10,264 nt of DNA, taken from assembly GCA_964464385.1 (NCBI GenBank), contig CAYXFZ010000085.1, positions 1 to 10,264 on the forward strand, given 5' to 3'. The notes under the pieces are model-generated. The model saw only the letters and a list, made by a program, of their open reading frames with translations, did not search any database and had not been told where the DNA came from. Positions within the stretch are counted from its first letter, which is position 1, and every line of letters starts with the position of its first letter. Made by a program: the position numbers and the translations under genes. The DNA is from CAYXFZ01 sp964464385 (lineage in GTDB: Bacteria > Planctomycetota > UBA1135). This document shows, piece after piece, positions 7,063-10,264 of the stretch.

Positions 7063-8830
7063 GAATCCCTTGGTTCACTTGTCCGGAACCCATTTCCATC
7101 GAGACTTGCAGTTTGCCGACCGGATTGAAAATCGCCCGTTGCGGGGCGTAGGCGTCCGGCATGGGCCCACGGAACAAGGAACCCGCCACTTGCAGGGCCG
7201 CGGCGCAAACCTTCTTGGAACGACGGCGATCTTCCAGCAATGCAATGAGGGGATCCACTTGGCTGACTCCGCCAACTTTCTGCAGGGTCGCCAAGAGGGA
7301 AAGAGCTGTATTTTCCGAAGGAATGCGGCCGCGATCAGGAATCAACCGATTTTCCAATTGCTGAGCCACATCGGTTACCCCGAGTCGGCCCAATGCGAGG
7401 GCCGAAGTCGTCAGTAGGGCATCTCCGCCCCTGTTTTTTTCCAGGACTTCGCGCAGAAAAGTCTCTGCAGGTTTGTAACTCAAGAGGCCGAGAGCTATCG
7501 CGAAATGGGTCCGGCGCTCGACGTCCCGAGTGCGGCGCCACAAATCGGCAATCTCCTGGCCGGAATTAACGTCCCCAGCCAGTGCCAAAGCAATGGCGAT
7601 GGCACCCGCGGCGGGGCTCTTTTCACGAGGCAAGCGATCTGCCAAGGCCTCGATTGCTTGGGGCAGAGCATTACCTCGACTGGCGGCGTCGCGGGCGGCA
7701 ATGCCCAGAGCCAATGCGCCCCAAGGACGGTCGGCGGTTTTTCGTTGAAAGCCCTCTATTAAGATTCCATCGAGAGGCTCAGTTTTGCCAGCACCCACCC
7801 AACGGCCAAGAGCAACCAAGGCCAAGTGGCGTTGGTGATTGTCGCGCGCCTTGAAGAGAATTTTCTCCAGAGTGGCCACGGCAGAATCGGACTCCGGGTC
7901 ATCCATGGTTCCGGCCAACATGCCAAGCGCTTCGATGCAGCCGTAAACAATTTGCTTGTCGGTACGTTTGGCTTGGATCAATTCCATGAGACGAACGGCA
8001 GCCGCATGACGTAAAGAACGCGGATTACCAGGATCATCCAATAAGGATCGAATCCAGGCCGTCGGAACTTGACCACCCACTTCTGAGTGCGGGCGTTTGG
8101 GATCCAGTTGTGAGGCCAATATGGTCAATACTGCACCTGGCCGGTCTGGGCCGAGTGCCCCCAGCGCAACGACGCACGTAGCACGGAGCGGAGCAGGGGC
8201 CTTCTCGTCTTGCAAGACCTGAATCAGGCCATCGGCAGCAGTGGCCGTAATGGGATTTCCAGCGGTTCGAGCCAGAGCACCGATGGCAGAGGCGGAGGCG
8301 ATCCGTAGAGCAGTGGTGACCTTGTCCCCTCCAAGATCCTCCTTGGCATCTTCTGAGTCGGTTAGAAACGCGAGCAGGGCTGCATAACCAGCAGGGTCGC
8401 CACATTGCCCAAGGAGACGAACACGTTCCAAACGGTTCGCTAAGGAAGCCTTGGCAAATCCAGCCAGGAGGGTGGCACTGGATCCTTGGGCAGAAGCACC
8501 CGAAAGAGCCATCCCTAAATTAGCGGCTTCCACCAAAGTCGAATTTTTCCTATCCGATTGGAGCACTCGCAAAGGATCCAAAGAATCCAGCGTCGGCGCA
8601 GTGAAACTGGAGGCCGGGACAGGCTTGAGGGGAGAGGCCAGTTGCGGCAGGAACTCAGCTTCGCGCAAGGACCACCAAAGTTGCCAGGAAAACACGTCCC
8701 CAATCGCCGATCCCCGCTCTGCTGGTCCACTCCGAACCTGAAGGAGGTCGGTCGGCTCGGAAGAGGCGTCTTGGGTGCCACAAGCAGCTAGGGAGAGGAG
8801 GAGAAGGGAGAGTGGGAGACGAGACCTCAT
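7049..8830 (-). CDS. HEAT-repeat lipoprotein
   Basis: 593 residues. The N-terminus MRSRL, a Leu/Ser-rich core and LAAC form a lipobox with C17 as lipidation site, so the mature protein should be a membrane-attached lipoprotein in the envelope. FSWQLWWSLREAEFL (about 47-61) is an aromatic motif I associate with HEAT-repeat proteins of Planctomycetota. From about 115 to 560 the protein is an almost continuous series of paired amphipathic helices of 30-40 residues, rich in Ala, Leu and Gly. Phrases such as ASASAIGALAR, ATCVVALGALG, ALVALGRWVG, ALALGIAARDAA, ALGLLSY and ALALGRLGV mark it as a HEAT/PBS-type solenoid. Such solenoids are binding scaffolds, and no catalytic motif is visible. The partner is unknown; the neighbouring caspase-like proteins are candidates by proximity only. 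GGAG lies just 2 nt before the ATG, which is unusually close, but no other start precedes the lipobox. The gene is convergent with the caspase-like gene (0 bp) and divergent from the kinase-like/caspase gene (44 bp). Confidence 0.85.
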   Translation of the reverse strand: MRSRLPLSLLLLSLAACGTQDASSEPTDLLQVRSGPAERGSAIGDVFSWQLWWSLREAEFLPQLASPLKPVPASSFTAPTLDSLDPLRVLQSDRKNSTLVEAANLGMALSGASAQGSSATLLAGFAKASLANRLERVRLLGQCGDPAGYAALLAFLTDSEDAKEDLGGDKVTTALRIASASAIGALARTAGNPITATAADGLIQVLQDEKAPAPLRATCVVALGALGPDRPGAVLTILASQLDPKRPHSEVGGQVPTAWIRSLLDDPGNPRSLRHAAAVRLMELIQAKRTDKQIVYGCIEALGMLAGTMDDPESDSAVATLEKILFKARDNHQRHLALVALGRWVGAGKTEPLDGILIEGFQRKTADRPWGALALGIAARDAASRGNALPQAIEALADRLPREKSPAAGAIAIALALAGDVNSGQEIADLWRRTRDVERRTHFAIALGLLSYKPAETFLREVLEKNRGGDALLTTSALALGRLGVTDVAQQLENRLIPDRGRIPSENTALSLLATLQKVGGVSQVDPLIALLEDRRRSKKVCAAALQVAGSLFRGPMPDAYAPQRAIFNPVGKLQVSMEMGSGQVNQGIRPTK

Positions 8831-8874
8831 ATCTCCACTTTACCCCATGAACATGCGGTAAGATTCCAACGTAT
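8831..8874. promoter_or_regulatory. Short divergent intergenic region, lipoprotein and kinase-like/caspase genes
   Basis: Only 44 bp separate the lipoprotein ATG (8830) from the first possible start of the fusion gene (8875), or 92 bp if that gene begins at 8923. Both promoters must overlap or reach into coding sequence, which would favour joint regulation. I see no convincing -35/-10 pair: TAAGAT at 8859-8864 is a weak plus-strand -10 candidate and GGTAAA on the minus strand is equally weak. Confidence 0.3.
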
Positions 8875-10264
8875 ATGCCAAACTCGCCGGACACCCCGAT
8901 TCCACTGCGCAGGGAAACCAAGATGGGAGGGTATCGCCTCATCCGGCCTCGCGGCGAGGACGCCCTGGGCCCCTCTTGGCTAGCGGAAGACGAACATTTG
9001 GCCCGCACAGTCGTTTTGCGTTTCCTCTACCCCGAATTTTCTCAAGATGAAACGGCCGTTCAGGCCTTCCGACGTGAGGCCGGTGCCGCCAGCCGAATGC
9101 GCCATGCCGCCTTCGTGCGAACCTTGGAAACCGGCCAAGAGCATGGGCATGTTTGGGCCGTACAAGATCATGTTCCCGGGGAGATGCCCTTGGAAGATTG
9201 GCTGGACAAAAATCCTCTTCCATCTCGTCCCTCCTCCAGGGCTAAGTTCGCCGCCAATTTGATTCACCCATTGGCAGAGGCCCTGCATTCGGCCCATGAG
9301 GCCGGTGTCATCCACCGCTCCGTGCACCCACGCAACATTCTCTTGAATGACCGGGGCCAAGCCCGCTTGGGTGGTTTTGGGCTGGCCATGGTCGCAGACC
9401 ATATGGAATGGTCCGGACCCAGCGGAACCACCGAATTTTCTTTGACCCAAACGAGTGGTGGCAAGAAATCTCCCACTCGTCGTGTTGCCCGACCTTATTA
9501 CGCCAGTCCCGAACAAATCTTGGCCAATCGCAAGGGCATTGATCTTCGCACCGACGTCTGGTCCTTGGGTGTGGTGTTGTTCGAATTGTCTGCTGGCAGT
9601 CGCCCCTATACGGGAACAACGGTGGATGATGTATTGCGCGCTGTGCAATCCGCCGACCCGTTCGCATCCCCTGCCGGCAAATCCTTGGGCGCAGAAATGC
9701 GGGCCATCTGCGCCAAGGCCCTGAGCCGAGATCGTGACCAGCGATATGCAAACCTTCAGCAAATGGCTGACGACTTGGATGCCTTGCAACGTGGGCGGCC
9801 GTTGCTCCATTCCTCGGAAGGTGGTGGACGACGACTTTTCAAACGCCTCGGCATTGCCGGAGTGAGCGCCATCGCCGCAGCCATTCCTCTGGCCATCTTG
9901 GCTCCCGGTTGGCTCGCCAACCCGCAAGGCCGGGGCGAACAAATTGAGGCCATGAAGGAATTGGTGGCAGCGCGGGACCGCGGTGAAGTCGTGGGCGAGT
10001 TGCCACGCCTTTTTCTCCTGACACTTTCGGTCGGGGAATACGATCGGGATGACTTGGACTTGAAGGCGCCCCACCGGGATGCAGATGCCATCGTCGAGGC
10101 TTTCCAAGCACAGTTGGGGCGAGCATTTCGCGAAATCAAAATCCGTGCTCTGAAGGACCAACAAGTCACGAAAACCGCAGTCTCCTTGGCACGCGACAAT
10201 TTCCTACATGCCGCTGCCGAGAAGGACACCATCGTTGTCTATGTGGCCGGCCACGGCGTCCTTT
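8875..10264 (+). CDS. Predicted pseudokinase-TM-caspase-like (C14) fusion protein (C-terminus beyond window)
   Basis: 463 codons are visible and the frame is open at the right edge. Residues about 18-310 have a Hanks-type Ser/Thr kinase fold: YRLIRP start, FRREA (alpha-C Glu kept), HSAHEAGVIHR, YYASPEQ (APE-like) and TDVWSLGVVLFEL (subdomain IX), ending RYANLQQMADDLDAL. The catalytic landmarks are lost. The P-loop reads G27-E-D-A-L-G32 with the middle Gly replaced, the VAVK Lys is R49, HRDLKPxN is HRSVHPRN (S149, H151), and DFG is G167-F-G. It is therefore a predicted pseudokinase, likely a binding or sensing module. A hydrophobic segment (about 325-346) follows, which should place the C-terminal part outside the membrane. 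Residues about 379-463 begin a caspase-like domain: LTLSVGEYD, HRDADAIVEAF, and DTIVVYVAGHG with candidate catalytic H460; the Cys would lie beyond the window. The start is uncertain: ATG 8875 lacks a good Shine-Dalgarno, while ATG 8923 (residue 17) has AGGGA 7 nt upstream and still precedes the kinase fold. Confidence 0.85.
   Translation, partial: MPNSPDTPIPLRRETKMGGYRLIRPRGEDALGPSWLAEDEHLARTVVLRFLYPEFSQDETAVQAFRREAGAASRMRHAAFVRTLETGQEHGHVWAVQDHVPGEMPLEDWLDKNPLPSRPSSRAKFAANLIHPLAEALHSAHEAGVIHRSVHPRNILLNDRGQARLGGFGLAMVADHMEWSGPSGTTEFSLTQTSGGKKSPTRRVARPYYASPEQILANRKGIDLRTDVWSLGVVLFELSAGSRPYTGTTVDDVLRAVQSADPFASPAGKSLGAEMRAICAKALSRDRDQRYANLQQMADDLDALQRGRPLLHSSEGGGRRLFKRLGIAGVSAIAAAIPLAILAPGWLANPQGRGEQIEAMKELVAARDRGEVVGELPRLFLLTLSVGEYDRDDLDLKAPHRDADAIVEAFQAQLGRAFREIKIRALKDQQVTKTAVSLARDNFLHAAAEKDTIVVYVAGHGVL

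Noticed and set aside
8875..9810. Active Ser/Thr protein kinase
   Set aside because: The Lys, HRD Asp and DFG Asp positions are Arg, Ser and Gly, so phosphotransfer by the standard mechanism is not expected.
8980..10164. 394-codon open frame on the minus strand
   Set aside because: It lies fully antisense to the kinase-like/caspase gene, whose plus-strand frame has recognisable subdomains. The minus frame shows no motif, signal or ribosome binding site and is best explained by codon bias.

Overview
The window looks like chromosomal DNA from an uncultured, Gram-negative-type bacterium of moderately high G+C (estimated by eye, not computed). The best guess is Planctomycetota or a similar phylum with many secreted and modular proteins. 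This rests on a HEAT-repeat lipoprotein with a W-x-x-WW motif, caspase-like (C14) proteins, a kinase-like/caspase fusion, IPT/TIG repeats and a MYXO-CTERM-like sorting tail. No rRNA or tRNA gene was available to fix the taxonomy. Almost every base is coding: there are six genes, two short divergent intergenic gaps (65 and 44 bp), no RNA genes, no CRISPR and no recognisable mobile element.

Left half (1-4859, minus strand): a likely three-gene operon read right to left. It begins with a bitopic membrane protein of unknown function, followed by a GTGA-coupled secreted matrixin-type metalloprotease with IPT/TIG repeats and a C-terminal sorting tail. Overlapping that tail by 28 nt is a membrane-anchored clan GH-A (GH39-like) glycosidase that runs off the left edge. 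The metalloprotease gene contains a 10-N assembly gap at 2953-2962. The two halves lie in different frames only because the placeholder length is arbitrary: they join in frame if the true gap is a multiple of three.

Right half (4925-10264): a secreted caspase-like protease with a DUF4384-like C-terminal region (plus strand) converges with zero spacing on a HEAT-repeat lipoprotein (minus strand). That gene is in turn divergent, over 44 bp, from a kinase-like/transmembrane/caspase-like fusion (plus strand, cut by the right edge). The kinase-like domain has lost all three catalytic landmarks (VAVK Lys to Arg, HRD Asp to Ser, DFG Asp to Gly), so it is a predicted pseudokinase. Both caspase-like domains are predicted to lie outside the cytoplasmic membrane.

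The most interesting item is this pair of caspase homologues, one tethered to a membrane pseudokinase, around a repeat-protein lipoprotein. A signalling or proteolytic role in the cell envelope is an inference; nothing in the sequence shows what triggers it or what it cleaves.
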